A stretch of DNA of 64,000 nucleotides from Rhizobiaceae bacterium (GTDB lineage: Bacteria; Pseudomonadota; Alphaproteobacteria; Rhizobiales; Rhizobiaceae), in NCBI GenBank assembly GCA_029212415.1, contig JARGOF010000007.1, positions 1 to 64,000 of the forward strand, in the 5' to 3' direction. The notes below the pieces were generated by a model. It was not told where the DNA came from, made no database searches, and was given only the letters and a program-made list of their open reading frames with translations. Made by a program: the position numbers and the translations under genes. Below, piece by piece: positions 34,711 to 45,701 of the stretch. Each line of letters begins with the position of its first letter. Position 1 is the first letter of the stretch.

Positions 34711-35763
34711 TTATTCGTGCAAACGAAATTCAAGGATCAGGCTGCGCTGCAATATTGAAAAATTGTCATCGGATGCCAGCATCACATGGGTGCTTCCATC
34801 GGCGGCCTCAAAGACATCCAGACTTTCCATATTATCGATCTGGAATCCGAAACCTGCATCAACAAGCACCGCACCGTCGACAGTTTTTCCCGGGCGTATG
34901 TCCGCGGCCTTGATGCGACGAATGCGCATACCCACGCCCCGAGCGACAGAAAAACGCCGCTCCAGCAACAACAGGTCGCCATTGGGCAGGAAATCCCCGT
35001 CCGTGATATCAAAAGGAGCCTGGCGGCGCACATAGAACACACCCTTTTGCGGCCCATCGACGATCGCCGCAAAAACATCGCCATCCCTGTTGAGGCTTTT
35101 TTCGCTGACCACGACAATCGCACCTGCAAGCGCAGAATCCGTCGGCGCAACGGCGATGGCTTCCATGCCGCGATTGCTGCGGAACTCGGATATCGGTATC
35201 GGCTGGGACACCGTGCCCATCGGCACCGCTTCGCCAATGTCTGAAAGACGGTATTGCTCAATGCGGTGCAGCCGCTCAAAACTGACAAGCACCCTGTCCC
35301 CGTCAATCGCCAGTCCTTCCGCATCGGCACTCCAGCGCTGCGGCACCAGTTGGCCATCAAGCCCGTGCATGGGAGCGACGACAAAATCGGAAAGGCCCGA
35401 CAAGCGCCCTTCACTGTCGCGAACAAGCCTTCCGGTAAACAGATATCCGGTATCCATGGCACCGACAAAACGCACACCATCCGGCAGCAGACGCATTGCA
35501 GAAATGCCGCCCAGAAGGGCATCGGGCGAATTGATCTGCATCCCGCCAATATATTCAAGAGCGCCAAAACGGGTCTCATTGGAGCGGATGTCAAAGGTTG
35601 GAATCTGGCGCGCATTCACGCGGATTTCACGCGCCGCAAGGGCCCGCTGTTCATCCGCCTTCGCGGAATTGAGCACCACAGGATTGAACAGGGCAGGTGC
35701 CGAACCCAAAAATGCGACCAGCGCCATGGCTGCCCTGAATTTCAAGGAGATAGCCGTGCTCAT
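34711..35763 (-). CDS. Secreted esterase-like phytase family protein
   Basis: A 350-residue protein with an N-terminal signal segment ([14 protein letters not shown]) and a beta-propeller-like phytase-like domain (PF13449 type): [53 protein letters not shown] and [14 protein letters not shown]. Probably periplasmic. The activity is unproven in this family. Its ATG overlaps the cobT stop by four bases, so it is translated from the cobS-cobT message, an unexpected pairing of an exported protein with a cytoplasmic chelatase. Confidence 0.85.
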   Translation of the reverse strand: MSTAISLKFRAAMALVAFLGSAPALFNPVVLNSAKADEQRALAAREIRVNARQIPTFDIRSNETRFGALEYIGGMQINSPDALLGGISAMRLLPDGVRFVGAMDTGYLFTGRLVRDSEGRLSGLSDFVVAPMHGLDGQLVPQRWSADAEGLAIDGDRVLVSFERLHRIEQYRLSDIGEAVPMGTVSQPIPISEFRSNRGMEAIAVAPTDSALAGAIVVVSEKSLNRDGDVFAAIVDGPQKGVFYVRRQAPFDITDGDFLPNGDLLLLERRFSVARGVGMRIRRIKAADIRPGKTVDGAVLVDAGFGFQIDNMESLDVFEAADGSTHVMLASDDNFSILQRSLILEFRLHE

Positions 35764-37655
35764 CGGCCCCGGCGCATGCGCGAACCGCTGCCATTCTCGT
35801 CCTCGAACAGCGATGCAAGCTGCTCGGTCATGGCGCCGGCAAGTTCTTCGGCATCAACGATTGTCACAGCGCGGCGATAATAGCGCGTCACATCATGCCC
35901 GATACCAATGGCCAGCAGTTCAACGGGTGAATTGGTTTCAATCTCTTCGATAACCGCACGCAAATGCCGCTCGAGATAATTGCCCGGATTGACCGAAAGC
36001 GTCGAATCATCCACCGGCGCACCGTCTGAAATCATCATCAGAATCTGACGCTGTTCCGGCCTTGCCAGCAAACGGTTATGTGCCCAGATCAAGGCCTCCC
36101 CGTCGATATTTTCCTTCAACAGGCCTTCGCGCATCATCAGACCGAGATTGCGCCGGGCGCGACGCCAGGGCGCATCCGCCGACTTGTATATGATATGGCG
36201 CAGATCATTGAGGCGTCCCGGGTTGGCGGGCTTTCCTTCTCCCAGCCATTTTTCCCGTGCCTGACCACCCTTCCATGCCTTGGTGGTAAATCCGAGGATT
36301 TCCACTTTGACACCACACCGTTCCAGCGTTCGCGCAAGAATATCGGCGCAGGTGGCAGCAACGGTGATGGGTCGGCCGCGCATGGAACCGGAATTGTCGA
36401 TCAACAGGGTGACGACCGTATCGCGAAAATTGGTATCCTGCTCCATCTTGAACGACAGCGGCTGCATGGGATCGATCACCATACGCACCAGGCGTGCGGA
36501 ATCGAGATAGCCTTCTTCCAGGTCAAATTCCCAGGATCTGTTCTGCTGCGCCATCAGGCGTCGCTGCAGCCGGTTGGCCAATCGTCCGACGACGCCTTGC
36601 AGATGCGCAAGCTGCTTGTCGAGAAAGGCTCTCAAACGATCAAGCTCGGCTTCATCGCACAATTCATCCGAGGCAATTATCTCGTCGAATTCCGAGGTGA
36701 AGACCTTGTAATCGACCTTCTGCTCGAGATTGTCGAATGGCGTATTGGGCCGGCGGGATTCGCCCGGCGTATCAGCATCTTCGTCCTGATCATCGACCAT
36801 ATCCTCATCAGAGACCTCGGCGCCATCCATTTCGCCATCGTCCATCTGATCGTCGGCCGATTCATTTTCCTCTGCCGGAGCCGCCTCGGAGCCGGCCTCA
36901 TCTTCGGCTGACTGCTCGTTCTCCTCGTTGGATTGCGGCTGATCCTCGTCTTCGGAATTGTCCTGCTGATCCTGCGGGTCCTGATCTTCACCGTATTCCT
37001 CGGCGACATCCATATGCGCAAGCATATCGCGCACCACACGGGCAAAGCCTTTTTGGTCCTCCAAGGCATCACCCAGATGCTCCAGATCCTGGCCGGCCTT
37101 TTCTTCAATCCAGTTGCGCCACAGATCCAGCACGGGACCGGCGCTTTCCGGCGGCTTTTGCCCCGTCAGCTTTTCACGCACCATCATCGACAGCGCTTCA
37201 TGAAGCGGAGCCTCGGCCTGACCGGAAATATTGCGATAGTTGGCTTTGGCGTATCGATCAGACAGGGCAGCTGTCAGATTGTCGGACACACCGGTCATGC
37301 GTTTGGAACCGATGGCCTCAACACGCGCCTGCTCCACGGCGTCAAATATTTCCCGCGCATCATCACCCTGCGGCGCCATGACATTATGGATCGCATCATC
37401 ATGACAGGCCTTGCGCAAAGCAAGCGAATCCCCGACACCGCGCGTCACCGCAATATCGGCGCGCGTCGGTCGCTTGGGCAACTCGGGCAGCCGCATGCGA
37501 TCGCCGGCAAGCCCCGGACGATCATTGGCAAAAACCACTTCGAGTTCGTGATCGCTGGCAATCGACCGGACACAACCGGTCAAAGCCCGTTTGAACGGCT
37601 CAGAATCGACCGGTAGACCGGACTTTGCCCTGGAATTGTCTCCGCGCGCAGCCAT
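35760..37655 (-). CDS. cobT: Aerobic cobaltochelatase subunit CobT
   Basis: A 631-residue CobT. The middle is a long acidic segment (Asp/Glu/Gln rich, about residues 215-310), followed by a VWA domain with intact [15 protein letters not shown] and a later [12 protein letters not shown]. With CobS it forms the AAA+/VWA motor that drives insertion of cobalt into hydrogenobyrinic diamide by CobN, a step of aerobic B12 synthesis. cobN is not in the window. It is 11 bases downstream of cobS and overlaps the phytase-like gene. Confidence 0.96.
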   Translation of the reverse strand: MAARGDNSRAKSGLPVDSEPFKRALTGCVRSIASDHELEVVFANDRPGLAGDRMRLPELPKRPTRADIAVTRGVGDSLALRKACHDDAIHNVMAPQGDDAREIFDAVEQARVEAIGSKRMTGVSDNLTAALSDRYAKANYRNISGQAEAPLHEALSMMVREKLTGQKPPESAGPVLDLWRNWIEEKAGQDLEHLGDALEDQKGFARVVRDMLAHMDVAEEYGEDQDPQDQQDNSEDEDQPQSNEENEQSAEDEAGSEAAPAEENESADDQMDDGEMDGAEVSDEDMVDDQDEDADTPGESRRPNTPFDNLEQKVDYKVFTSEFDEIIASDELCDEAELDRLRAFLDKQLAHLQGVVGRLANRLQRRLMAQQNRSWEFDLEEGYLDSARLVRMVIDPMQPLSFKMEQDTNFRDTVVTLLIDNSGSMRGRPITVAATCADILARTLERCGVKVEILGFTTKAWKGGQAREKWLGEGKPANPGRLNDLRHIIYKSADAPWRRARRNLGLMMREGLLKENIDGEALIWAHNRLLARPEQRQILMMISDGAPVDDSTLSVNPGNYLERHLRAVIEEIETNSPVELLAIGIGHDVTRYYRRAVTIVDAEELAGAMTEQLASLFEDENGSGSRMRRGR

Positions 37656-37666
37656 AAAATGATATC

Positions 37667-38659
37667 CTATGCATCAAGGACGATGTTGGCGGCGCTTTCC
37701 TTGAGCTCCTCACCGAAAGCCCGCTGGTACTGTTCGGCCACCAGGGAGCGCTCCAGTTCATCACATTTGTTGAGGAAGGTCAGCCGGAAGGCAAAGGACA
37801 CATCTCCAAAAATTTCGGCGTTCTCAGCCCAGGTGATCACCGTACGCGGGCTCATGACGGTCGACAGGTCACCGTTGACAAAAGCCGCACGCGTCATGTC
37901 GGCAACGCGCACCATCTTGGAAATCGTTTCGCGCCCTGCGTCGTCCTTGTTGAAGCTCTTGACCTTTGCCAGCACAATATTGACTTCGTTGTCATGCGGC
38001 AAATAGTTGAGCACGGTTACAATGGACCAACGGTCCATCTGCGCCTGGTTGATCTGCTGTGTACCATGATACAGGCCCGTCGTATCACCAAGTCCCACCG
38101 TATTGGCCGTGGCAAACAGGCGGAATGCAGGATGCGGACGAATGACCCTGCTCTGATCAAGCAGCGTCAGCCGACCGGATGATTCCAGCACGCGCTGGAT
38201 GACAAACATCACATCGGGTCGTCCGGCGTCATACTCGTCAAAGACCAGCGCGACATTATGCTGATAGGCCCAGGGAAGAATGCCATCCTTGAACTCGGTG
38301 ATCTGCTTGCCATCCTTCAAGACGATGGCGTCCTTGCCAACCAGATCGATACGGCTGACGTGACTGTCGAGATTGACGCGCACGCAGGGCCAGTTCAATC
38401 GTGCTGCAACCTGTTCGATATGGGTCGACTTGCCAGTCCCGTGATAGCCCGAAACCATGACGCGACGGTTGTGCGCAAACCCGGCCAGAATGGCCAGTGT
38501 CGTTGCTCTGTCAAACAGATAATCGGTGTCCAACTCAGGCACATAGGCGTCCGCCTTCGAATAGGCGGGGACTCTCAAATCGGAATCGATATCAAAGGCT
38601 TCGCGCACAGAAACTGTGGTGTCCGGCAGATTTGAAATATCCATATCAATCTTGTTCAT
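37667..38659 (-). CDS. cobS: Aerobic cobaltochelatase subunit CobS
   Basis: A 330-residue AAA+ ATPase. Walker [11 protein letters not shown] lies near residues 71-80, Walker B is [11 protein letters not shown], and sensor segment [12 protein letters not shown] follows. The start [13 protein letters not shown] at ATG 38659 has GGAG upstream. CobS oligomerises into rings under CobT in the cobalt chelatase. The gene begins the cobS-cobT-phytase-like unit; upstream is the J-domain gene on the same strand. Confidence 0.96.
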   Translation of the reverse strand: MNKIDMDISNLPDTTVSVREAFDIDSDLRVPAYSKADAYVPELDTDYLFDRATTLAILAGFAHNRRVMVSGYHGTGKSTHIEQVAARLNWPCVRVNLDSHVSRIDLVGKDAIVLKDGKQITEFKDGILPWAYQHNVALVFDEYDAGRPDVMFVIQRVLESSGRLTLLDQSRVIRPHPAFRLFATANTVGLGDTTGLYHGTQQINQAQMDRWSIVTVLNYLPHDNEVNIVLAKVKSFNKDDAGRETISKMVRVADMTRAAFVNGDLSTVMSPRTVITWAENAEIFGDVSFAFRLTFLNKCDELERSLVAEQYQRAFGEELKESAANIVLDA

Positions 38660-38747
38660 TTTGTCTCCAACGCGGCCCTGTTTTTCAAGCCGTCTCACGA
38701 TTCACGGCAATCATTTTGCCCGTGAATTATCCATCAGCAGGCACCCT

Positions 38748-39392
38748 CTAGCAGAAACCGGACTGTTTTAACAATTGGTAAGCTTGAATCACTTCACGAA
38801 AGCGTTCCTCAGAGCCGCGGTCGCCACCATTGGCATCCGGATGGTTCTGTTTAACCAGGTCCTTGTATCGTGTCTTGATTTCTTCGGCTGGGGCATTTGC
38901 AGGAATCCCCATTGTCTCGAACGCCTTGGATTCCAAAGCCTTGAGCTTGCGCTTGCGCGGCTGAGGCCGTGATGCTGCACCCTTTTCGTCAAACAGACGA
39001 AACGGATCGCGCATATTGGCATAGGCCGCCGCACTGCCGGAGCGCGATTGTGACTGTTCGGGATTTGTCTGTGCCGATGCAGCCTTGTTCACTCCCAGCG
39101 TCCAGGTGGGTCTGTGTCCGGTCAGCGCTTCTTTCTGGTAGCGCGCAATGTCGCCATCGGAGAGGCCGGAAAAATAATTGTACCCCTTGTTGTATTCGCG
39201 CACGTGGTCGGCACAGAAGAGGAAATACTCTCCCTCTGCATCGCGCCCCACCGGCGCGCGAAACTCACCCTTTTTTTCACAGCCGTCCCATTGACAATCC
39301 GGGGTCGTCGGCTTGGCACTTACCTTGCTCTTGCCCTTGCCTTTTTTCTTCGAAGAACGAATGCTATCAAAATATTTGGAATCAAGTTTCAT
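38748..39392 (-). CDS. J-domain (DnaJ-like) protein
   Basis: A 214-residue protein with an unusual C-terminal J domain: ALESKAFETMGIPANAPAEE, YKDLVKQNHPDANGGD with the HPD motif, and FREVIQAYQLLKQ. The N-terminal part is basic (RSSKKKGKGKSK) and holds a short cysteine/histidine segment CQWDGCEKKG with a later FCADHVREYN, possibly a metal-binding knuckle. ATG 39392 gives MKLDSKYFDSIR, the start known from rhizobial relatives. It lies between bolA (divergent) and cobS. Confidence 0.88.
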   Translation of the reverse strand: MKLDSKYFDSIRSSKKKGKGKSKVSAKPTTPDCQWDGCEKKGEFRAPVGRDAEGEYFLFCADHVREYNKGYNYFSGLSDGDIARYQKEALTGHRPTWTLGVNKAASAQTNPEQSQSRSGSAAAYANMRDPFRLFDEKGAASRPQPRKRKLKALESKAFETMGIPANAPAEEIKTRYKDLVKQNHPDANGGDRGSEERFREVIQAYQLLKQSGFC

Positions 39393-39537
39393 GAGCTCAT
39401 TTTTGGACTTTACCGCAATGTGAACAAGGATTGACTTGTTGCCCATTGCACTATTTTCAGGATCGGGTCGACAAGACGAAAAAACAGATCGTCCCGCGTT
39501 GGCCCGGGGCGCGACACCATAGCAGGAAAGAGCAGTC

Positions 39538-39834
39538 ATGACAGAACAAAACGGACCAATTGCATTGAGCATGACAAAAAAACTTGATGACGCCCTCCAG
39601 CCGGAGCGTCTCGAGGTGATCAATGAAAGCCATCTGCATGCCGGCCATCAGGACAGTTTCGATGGTTCAGGTGAGACCCATTTTAGAATTCGCCTTGTAA
39701 GCCCCATATTTGCAGGCATGCCGCGCATTGCAAGACACCGGATGATAAATGAGCTGCTGAAAGACGAATTGTCTGCCAGCGTTCACGCTCTGGCAATCGA
39801 ACCGGCAGCGCCCGGCGAAACCGTGCGCTGGTAG
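39538..39834 (+). CDS. bolA: BolA family protein
   Basis: A 98-residue BolA-like protein. The fold is seen from LEVINESHLHAGH, then THFRIRLVSPIFAGMPRIARHRMI and a basic LLKDEL helix. BolA proteins bind monothiol glutaredoxins and act in iron-sulfur cluster handling or morphology control. It is divergent from the J-domain gene with a shared control region of about 145 bases. Confidence 0.92.
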   Translation: MTEQNGPIALSMTKKLDDALQPERLEVINESHLHAGHQDSFDGSGETHFRIRLVSPIFAGMPRIARHRMINELLKDELSASVHALAIEPAAPGETVRW

Positions 39835-39903
39835 ATCCGAGAGCATGTCCGGCTTTCATTGATTCACACTGCCGGTTGTTTTTGGTCAGGATCAAGTTGG
39901 TTC

Positions 39904-39956
39904 GCGACCATTGGTCGCCCACTGCGTCTGACGTCTCGACCGATGCGAAAGCATCG
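39904..39956. other. Two perfect hairpins between bolA and corC
   Basis: GCGACCA/TGGTCGC around one base (39904-39918) and CGATGC/GCATCG closed by a GAAA tetraloop (39941-39956), the latter followed by CTCTTT. They lie between the convergent bolA and corC genes; either may help end bolA transcription. A weaker stem with TTGTTTTT (39849-39883) comes before them. Confidence 0.5.
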
Positions 39957-40028
39957 CTCTTTACCGCCTTCCTGGCCGATCGACTCACTGGATCACGAAC
40001 ACAGTGGGTAATCAAAGCCAGACATGCG

Positions 40029-41309
40029 CTAACCCTTTTGCTCGGCTTCCACCGGCCTGATTCGCAATTTCGTGATTCGGTTTTTAACCCGCTTCATCAC
40101 GATGAACCGCTTGCCGTGATAGGTGAACGCCTGACGCTCTTCGGGAATGGTCTGTGATTCGTGGATCACAAGCCCGGCAACGGTGGTGGCTTCCTCGTCG
40201 GGCAGGGTCCAGTCGAGTGCCCGGTTAAGATCGCGAATGGGCACCGTGCCGTCGACAACCACCGAACCATCGGCCTCCTGCACGACGCCCTGAATATCCA
40301 GGTCATGCTCGTCGGCAATGTCGCCGACGATCTCCTCCAGAATATCCTCCAGCGTCACCAGGCCTTCCACCTCACCATATTCATCGACAACGATGGCAAA
40401 ATGGGTCTTGCGCCGCAGAAACGCATTGAGCTGATCTTTCAGATTTGTCGTGTCCGGCACGAACCAGGGTTTTTGTGCAATCTTGACAATATCAATGGTC
40501 TGCCGGTCTCCGCCGGCGCCAGCCAGGGCCCGCAGAACATCCTTGGCATGGATGACGCCAATGATGTTGTCCGTCTCGTCGCGCCATACCGGCATACGCG
40601 TATAGGGGCTTTCCAGAATCTGCCTGACCGCAACATCGGATTCCTCATCGGCGTTGATCATCCGCATGGTCGTGCGATGCACCATGACATCCGACACTTC
40701 CAGCTCGCCCAGATCCAGAACACCGCCAAGCCGGTCGCGGTCTGCCTTGATCACCGAACCCTCGCGATGCAGCAGCGCAACCGCGCCTCGCAGCTCCTCA
40801 TGTGCAGAAAGCATGGATGTATCGGTCGACAGGGTAATCCCCAGAACCGACAGCAACTGACGCACGATCCAGTTTACCCCGGAAGAAAGCGGGCCGATGA
40901 CAATGACAAACAAACGCACCGCAGGCGCGACCGCCATCGACACCCGCTCCGGTGACGATATGGCCCAGCTTTTCGGCAGGACTTCGGCAAAAATAACCAG
41001 CAGTATCGTCATCACGATGGTCGCATAGGCAACGCCGCTTTCGCCAAAAAGCCCAAGAAAGACACTTGTCGCCAGCGATGACGCCAGAATATTGACCATG
41101 TTGTTGCCAATCAGCAGCGCCCCGATCAGGCGATCCTGCCTGTCAATCAATCGCGATACGATTCCGGCATTGACCTGGCCGTTCGATTCCAGCTGGTGCA
41201 TGCGCGAGCGCGACGCTGCCGTCAGCGCCGTTTCCGAACCGGAAAAAAATCCGGACAGAACAATCAGGCCAAGAATGATGAGAATTACCAGCCAATATTC
41301 ACCAATCAT
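40029..41309 (-). CDS. CorC/HlyC family membrane protein with CBS domains
   Basis: A 426-residue protein in the order DUF21 membrane domain (four hydrophobic helices, [20 protein letters not shown]), paired CBS domains ([54 protein letters not shown]), and C-terminal CorC/HlyC transporter-associated domain. Family members take part in magnesium or cobalt efflux; the hemolysin name is historical. Its ATG overlaps the aroB stop by four bases, so it is co-translated with aroK-aroB. Confidence 0.93.
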   Translation of the reverse strand: MIGEYWLVILIILGLIVLSGFFSGSETALTAASRSRMHQLESNGQVNAGIVSRLIDRQDRLIGALLIGNNMVNILASSLATSVFLGLFGESGVAYATIVMTILLVIFAEVLPKSWAISSPERVSMAVAPAVRLFVIVIGPLSSGVNWIVRQLLSVLGITLSTDTSMLSAHEELRGAVALLHREGSVIKADRDRLGGVLDLGELEVSDVMVHRTTMRMINADEESDVAVRQILESPYTRMPVWRDETDNIIGVIHAKDVLRALAGAGGDRQTIDIVKIAQKPWFVPDTTNLKDQLNAFLRRKTHFAIVVDEYGEVEGLVTLEDILEEIVGDIADEHDLDIQGVVQEADGSVVVDGTVPIRDLNRALDWTLPDEEATTVAGLVIHESQTIPEERQAFTYHGKRFIVMKRVKNRITKLRIRPVEAEQKG

Positions 41310-42439
41310 TGTGTGTGCTTTTCCTTCAAGAAACCAAGAACCTCGGAGATGGGTACATCATCGGCAACGAATGATTGCCCTATCCCTCTCGTCAGAATGA
41401 ATGTCAGTTTGCCGCGTTTGACCTTCTTGTCCTGCGCAATATGTTCCAGCAATATATCGGGTGGCGGCAGGGTGCCTTCAATATCACTCAATTGTGTCGG
41501 CAAACCAACCGTTTTCAAATGCGCTGCAACCCTTTGCCCATCATCCGGACTTGCCAGGTTCATCCGGGTCGAGAATTCATGCGCAAGCACCATGCCGATG
41601 GCCACTCCTTCACCGTGAACCAACCGCCCGCTGTCGTAGCCGGTAGCAGCTTCCAGTGCGTGCCCGAATGTATGACCAAGGTTCAAAAGCGCCCTTTTGC
41701 CACCTTCATACTCGTCAGCGGCAACAACATCCGCCTTGGCCTGACAACTGGTCGCAATGGCATGAATACGCGGCGCTCCCCCGGCAAAAACCTGCTGCCA
41801 GTTTTTCTCAAGCCAGGCAAAAAATTCCGGCTGGTCGATCAGACCGTATTTTGCCATCTCGGCATAGCCGGCACGAAACTCCCGTCCGGAAAGTGAATCA
41901 AGCACATCCGTATCCGCAAGCACCAGCGCCGGCTGATGGAACACGCCGATGAGGTTTTTGCCATGCGACGTATTGATACCGGTCTTGCCACCCACGGAAG
42001 AATCCACCTGGGCCAGCAGCGATGTGGGAATCTGCACAAAATTCATGCCGCGGCGTACAATGCCTGCAACGAATCCGGTCAAGTCACCCACGACACCGCC
42101 ACCCAGCGCAATCACCGCATCACCGCGTTCCAGACGCGCCGTCAGGACCGCCTCGGAGACGGCGATGACCTGCTCGAAATTCTTGGTTTTCTCGCCTGCA
42201 GGAAGAACAATGGAGGTGCTTTCTATTCCGGCCTTTGAAAGGCTTTCTGCAAGCTTTTCAAGATAGACACCGGCGACATTTTCGTCGCTGACAATGGCAG
42301 CACGGATACCGGGCAGCCGGGCGGCAATCTGCGCGCCGGCCGAAGCAATCAGCCCGGGGCCAATCAGAATGTCATAGGACCGTTCTCCAAGATTGACGTG
42401 AACGCGCGCTTCGCCTGGCGCTGTTGTATTATCGCTCAT
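41306..42439 (-). CDS. aroB: 3-dehydroquinate synthase
   Basis: A 377-residue AroB converting DAHP to 3-dehydroquinate in the shikimate pathway with NAD+ and a divalent metal. Motifs: [46 protein letters not shown], and metal ligands in [12 protein letters not shown] and [13 protein letters not shown] 42439 overlaps the end of aroK by 11 bases. Conserved neighbourhood aroK-aroB-corC. Confidence 0.97.
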   Translation of the reverse strand: MSDNTTAPGEARVHVNLGERSYDILIGPGLIASAGAQIAARLPGIRAAIVSDENVAGVYLEKLAESLSKAGIESTSIVLPAGEKTKNFEQVIAVSEAVLTARLERGDAVIALGGGVVGDLTGFVAGIVRRGMNFVQIPTSLLAQVDSSVGGKTGINTSHGKNLIGVFHQPALVLADTDVLDSLSGREFRAGYAEMAKYGLIDQPEFFAWLEKNWQQVFAGGAPRIHAIATSCQAKADVVAADEYEGGKRALLNLGHTFGHALEAATGYDSGRLVHGEGVAIGMVLAHEFSTRMNLASPDDGQRVAAHLKTVGLPTQLSDIEGTLPPPDILLEHIAQDKKVKRGKLTFILTRGIGQSFVADDVPISEVLGFLKEKHTQ

Positions 42440-43046
42440 TGTTGCTGCCCCTGACAGTCTGCTTCGATGAAACGGCCGCATAGGCAATGATCGCCTCCAG
42501 CACCTCATCAACGATGATTTCCTTGCCCGTATCGCGTGATTGCACAATCATGTCGGCTTCGCCATAAATCGGATATCTGGCGCCAAGCAAGGCAGACAAA
42601 GTGGCTTTCGGATCCGCTGTTTTCAGCAAAGGCCGATGATACCGCCGTTTGACACGCTCCCACAAGACGTCGAGATCGGCCCGAAGCCAGACCGACAGGC
42701 CGCTTTCTTTGATATCGGCACGCACTGATTCCTGCATGAATGCGCCGCCGCCCGTCGAAAGCACCATTGGCCCGCCTTTCAAAAGACGGCTGATAACCCG
42801 TGCTTCCAGCGCCCGAAACTCGACCTCGCCGTATTTCTCAAACAAATCGGCAATCGACATGCGTGAAACATGTTCAATTTCGTGGTCGGAATCGACAAAG
42901 GGCACCTGCATTGCAGCAGCGGTCATTTTTCCGATGACCGATTTGCCTGCGCCCATCAGACCAACAAACACCACCGTACGATCCCCGAGGCACTGACGTG
43001 CCTGCGCGGCTTTCGTCAATTCGGTTCTGATTGGCTGGGTCTTCAT
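42429..43046 (-). CDS. aroK: Shikimate kinase
   Basis: A 205-residue shikimate kinase. Walker [12 protein letters not shown], the shikimate-binding DSDHEIE motif, the STGGGAFM loop and RPLLKT lid region are all present. It makes shikimate-3-phosphate. ATG 43046 is taken; the open frame starts 22 codons earlier without family support. It starts the aroK-aroB-corC operon, divergent from the small membrane protein gene and xerD. Confidence 0.96.
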   Translation of the reverse strand: MKTQPIRTELTKAAQARQCLGDRTVVFVGLMGAGKSVIGKMTAAAMQVPFVDSDHEIEHVSRMSIADLFEKYGEVEFRALEARVISRLLKGGPMVLSTGGGAFMQESVRADIKESGLSVWLRADLDVLWERVKRRYHRPLLKTADPKATLSALLGARYPIYGEADMIVQSRDTGKEIIVDEVLEAIIAYAAVSSKQTVRGSNNER

Positions 43047-43232
43047 CAGGTCTTTTCCATGGTTTGCTTCTCCGGTATCGACAAATGTGTCTGGTCCGTC
43101 AAGCATCAGCATGGATCGCGTCCATTATCTGCAACTGGAACGGCGGCAACGCGATGGCGGGAAATGCGACCTTGCATCAAAATTGTCCCTCGCCCATAAA
43201 TGACCTGTTGTATTCGAACCAATGGATGATGC

Positions 43233-43379
43233 ATGCCGTCTTTGTTCCGGTTTCTTCTGTTTTGCGCCGTCTTGGCTGGCGTGGCCTATGGTGCGATGTT
43301 CGCATTGACGGTTTATGTCGATCCGACACCGCGTGAAATTTCGGTGCGAATCCCGACTGAAAAGGTCAATCCACGCTGA
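43233..43379 (+). CDS. 48-residue single-pass membrane protein
   Basis: A short gene: MPSLFRFLLFCAVLAG starts a single hydrophobic helix of about 20 residues, followed by a polar tail VYVDPTPREISVRIP. It ends 33 bases before xerD and is divergent from aroK. I recall similar tiny proteins with a xxPTPREIxVRIP tail upstream of xerD in rhizobia, sometimes misnamed histidine kinase; nothing in it supports kinase function. The Shine-Dalgarno is weak (GGATGATG). Confidence 0.65.
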   Translation: MPSLFRFLLFCAVLAGVAYGAMFALTVYVDPTPREISVRIPTEKVNPR

Positions 43380-43412
43380 AAAGCGCTATCTGCAACCCAC
43401 AGGCAGGATGCC

Positions 43413-44375
43413 ATGGCCGATATGAGCCTTGCACATCTTGAGGCTTTTCTCGAGATGATGAGTGTTGAACGCGGAGCCGCAGTCAACACATTGACGTCCT
43501 ATCGCAATGATCTGGAGGATTGCCTCGCATTTTTACGCGGCATGCAATCCAACCTCACAAGCGCAACCAGTGATGAATTGCGCGCCTGCCTGGCGGACGT
43601 GGCAAATCGGGGATTTGCTGCAAGTTCTCAGGCAAGACGCCTTTCTGCGCTGCGACAGTTCTATCGGTTCCTCTATTCAGAAGGCATTCGCGATGTCGAC
43701 CCGACAGGCGTGCTTGATTCTCCACGCAAAGAGCGACCATTGCCGAAATCGCTCAGCCAGGAAGACGTCACCCGGTTGATTGATCAGGCAAGGGACGAAG
43801 CAGCAGAAGCCGGCCTGACGGACGCAAAAAAACTGCAACGCCTGCGCCTGATGACTTTGCTCGAAATGCTCTATGCAACTGGCATGCGCGTATCCGAACT
43901 GGTCAGTCTGCCTCTGTCTGTCGCCGCGCAGGAGGACGATCGGTTTCTGATCATTCGCGGCAAAGGCAACAAGGAACGACTGGTCCCCCTGTCTTCGGCA
44001 TCGCGCCAGGCTCTCGCCGACTATGTCGACGTGCTCAAGAGGCAGGTCGACGCAGACAATGGCGCTCCTTCGACCTTTCTTTTTCCATCACGCGTTCCCG
44101 GCAAACATATTCCCCGACAGGTTTTTGCCCGCGATCTGAAAAACCTGGCCATACGATGCGGTCTGGGCGCGCAAAACCTGTCGCCGCACGTTCTGCGACA
44201 CGCCTTTGCCAGCCATCTGCTTCACAATGGCGCGGACCTGCGCGTCGTGCAGGAATTGCTTGGCCATGCAGATATTTCGACAACGCAGATTTACACGCAT
44301 ATTCTGGAAGAACGGCTTCATAGACTGGTCAGTGAACACCATCCTCTTGCAATTGCCGCAAAAAACAGCACATAG
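43413..44375 (+). CDS. xerD: Site-specific tyrosine recombinase XerD
   Basis: A 320-residue tyrosine recombinase. The N-terminal SAM-like core-binding domain ([17 protein letters not shown]) is followed by the catalytic domain with Arg in [11 protein letters not shown], His and Arg in [11 protein letters not shown], and Tyr in [10 protein letters not shown]. Full length. With XerC it resolves chromosome dimers at dif during division. AGGA lies five bases upstream of the ATG. No attachment or transposon context, so it is the housekeeping Xer enzyme. Confidence 0.94.
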   Translation: MADMSLAHLEAFLEMMSVERGAAVNTLTSYRNDLEDCLAFLRGMQSNLTSATSDELRACLADVANRGFAASSQARRLSALRQFYRFLYSEGIRDVDPTGVLDSPRKERPLPKSLSQEDVTRLIDQARDEAAEAGLTDAKKLQRLRLMTLLEMLYATGMRVSELVSLPLSVAAQEDDRFLIIRGKGNKERLVPLSSASRQALADYVDVLKRQVDADNGAPSTFLFPSRVPGKHIPRQVFARDLKNLAIRCGLGAQNLSPHVLRHAFASHLLHNGADLRVVQELLGHADISTTQIYTHILEERLHRLVSEHHPLAIAAKNST

Positions 44376-44472
44376 AACACAGTTTTTAGCCTTTTTGCTT
44401 GCTTTGCCAGACAATGGCTCTTAGCCAGAAGCAACCAAAGCCCGATGCAACAGCCCGAGATCACCAAACTCC

Positions 44473-45426
44473 ATGCTTAACTATCTCGACTTTGAAAAAC
44501 CGCTTTCCGACATTGAAGGAAAAATCCACGAGCTTCGACGGCTCGCCGGTGACGATGAAATCATTGATACGAGTGCGGAAATCGCAAATCTGCAAGCCAA
44601 GGCGAAAGAGACCCTCAAGGATCTTTATGCCAAGCTGACGCCGTGGCAGAAGACCCAGGTTGCACGCCACCCGCAACGCCCGCATTTTCGTGACTATGTC
44701 GAGGGTCTGTTCGAGGAATTCACGCCGCTGGCCGGCGACAGAAAATTCTCCAACGATGAGGCCATTCAGGCCGGTCTGGGCCGGTTCCGTGGTCAGGGGG
44801 TCGCCATTATCGGCCAGGAAAAAGGCCATGACACCAAATCACGTATACGCCACAACTTCGGCAGCGCCCGGCCGGAAGGTTATCGCAAGGCGGTGCGGAT
44901 CATTGAGTTGGCAGACCGGTTCCACCTGCCGATTATAACGCTGATCGACACATCCGGTGCCTATCCGGGTATCGGCGCCGAAGAACGCGGCCAGGCAGAG
45001 GCAATCGCCCGCTCGACCGAAATGTGCCTGAATGCCAAAGTCCCGATCATATCCATCATCATCGGTGAAGGCGGGTCCGGCGGCGCCATTGCAATTGCCA
45101 CCGGCAACCGCGTCCTCATGCTCGAACATGCCATCTACGGTGTGATCTCACCTGAGGGTGCCGCATCGATCCTGTGGCGCGACGCCACCCGTGCAAGAGA
45201 TGCTGCGGCCAATATGAAGATCACCGCGCAGGATCTGAAGGGCCTGGGCGTGATCGACGGCATCATCGAAGAACCAATGGGTGGTGCGCATCGCGATCCG
45301 CAGCGGGTTCTGGCCAGCACCGGCACGGCGATTGCAGCCGCTCTTGCGGAACTGAAGACACAGGATGGCGATACCTTGCGCAACAACCGCCGCAAGAAAT
45401 TCCTGAATATGGGCCGCAACCTTTAA
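44473..45426 (+). CDS. accA: Acetyl-CoA carboxylase carboxyltransferase subunit alpha
   Basis: A 317-residue AccA. It begins [18 protein letters not shown] and contains [46 protein letters not shown] and [13 protein letters not shown], all family blocks. With AccD it moves the carboxyl group from biotin to acetyl-CoA, giving malonyl-CoA for fatty acid synthesis. It lies about 100 bases downstream of xerD on the same strand. Shine-Dalgarno is not obvious. Confidence 0.97.
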   Translation: MLNYLDFEKPLSDIEGKIHELRRLAGDDEIIDTSAEIANLQAKAKETLKDLYAKLTPWQKTQVARHPQRPHFRDYVEGLFEEFTPLAGDRKFSNDEAIQAGLGRFRGQGVAIIGQEKGHDTKSRIRHNFGSARPEGYRKAVRIIELADRFHLPIITLIDTSGAYPGIGAEERGQAEAIARSTEMCLNAKVPIISIIIGEGGSGGAIAIATGNRVLMLEHAIYGVISPEGAASILWRDATRARDAAANMKITAQDLKGLGVIDGIIEEPMGGAHRDPQRVLASTGTAIAAALAELKTQDGDTLRNNRRKKFLNMGRNL

Positions 45427-45550
45427 GATCTTCAGGATGTGATGCTGACATCTGTCAGAGCGTCACAGCGTGCACCGACGAACCAGCTGTTGGTCTTTGC
45501 AGTGCCGCTGATCATTACATTATCGTGAACGCATGAAAATTCATGGTTGT

Positions 45551-45569
45551 GGTAAACATTTGGTAAACC
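45551..45569. promoter_or_regulatory. Direct repeat resembling a degenerate CtrA box
   Basis: GGTAAAC occurs twice, eleven bases apart; read on the minus strand this is TTTA-N7-TTTA followed by CC. It lies 133 bases upstream of the L,D-transpeptidase start, with a consensus DnaA box (TGTGGATAA) at 45671-45679 nearer the gene. Function unproven. Confidence 0.3.
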
Positions 45570-45670
45570 TATCTGCCATATTTTTGGCGACTTGAAATGT
45601 TTCCCTCCCAATGGCCGATTGGCTGTTGGAACAATGAAACCGTACAGTGGTCTGCAGCCGGCAACGGTTC

Positions 45671-45679
45671 TGTGGATAA
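45671..45679 (+). promoter_or_regulatory. Consensus DnaA-box sequence
   Basis: TGTGGATAA, an exact match to the R-type DnaA box, 22 bases upstream of the L,D-transpeptidase start. A single exact nonamer is expected by chance about every 130 kb, so this may be coincidental. Confidence 0.3.
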
Positions 45680-45701
45680 ACGCATGCCGCGCGGATGGAC
45701 T

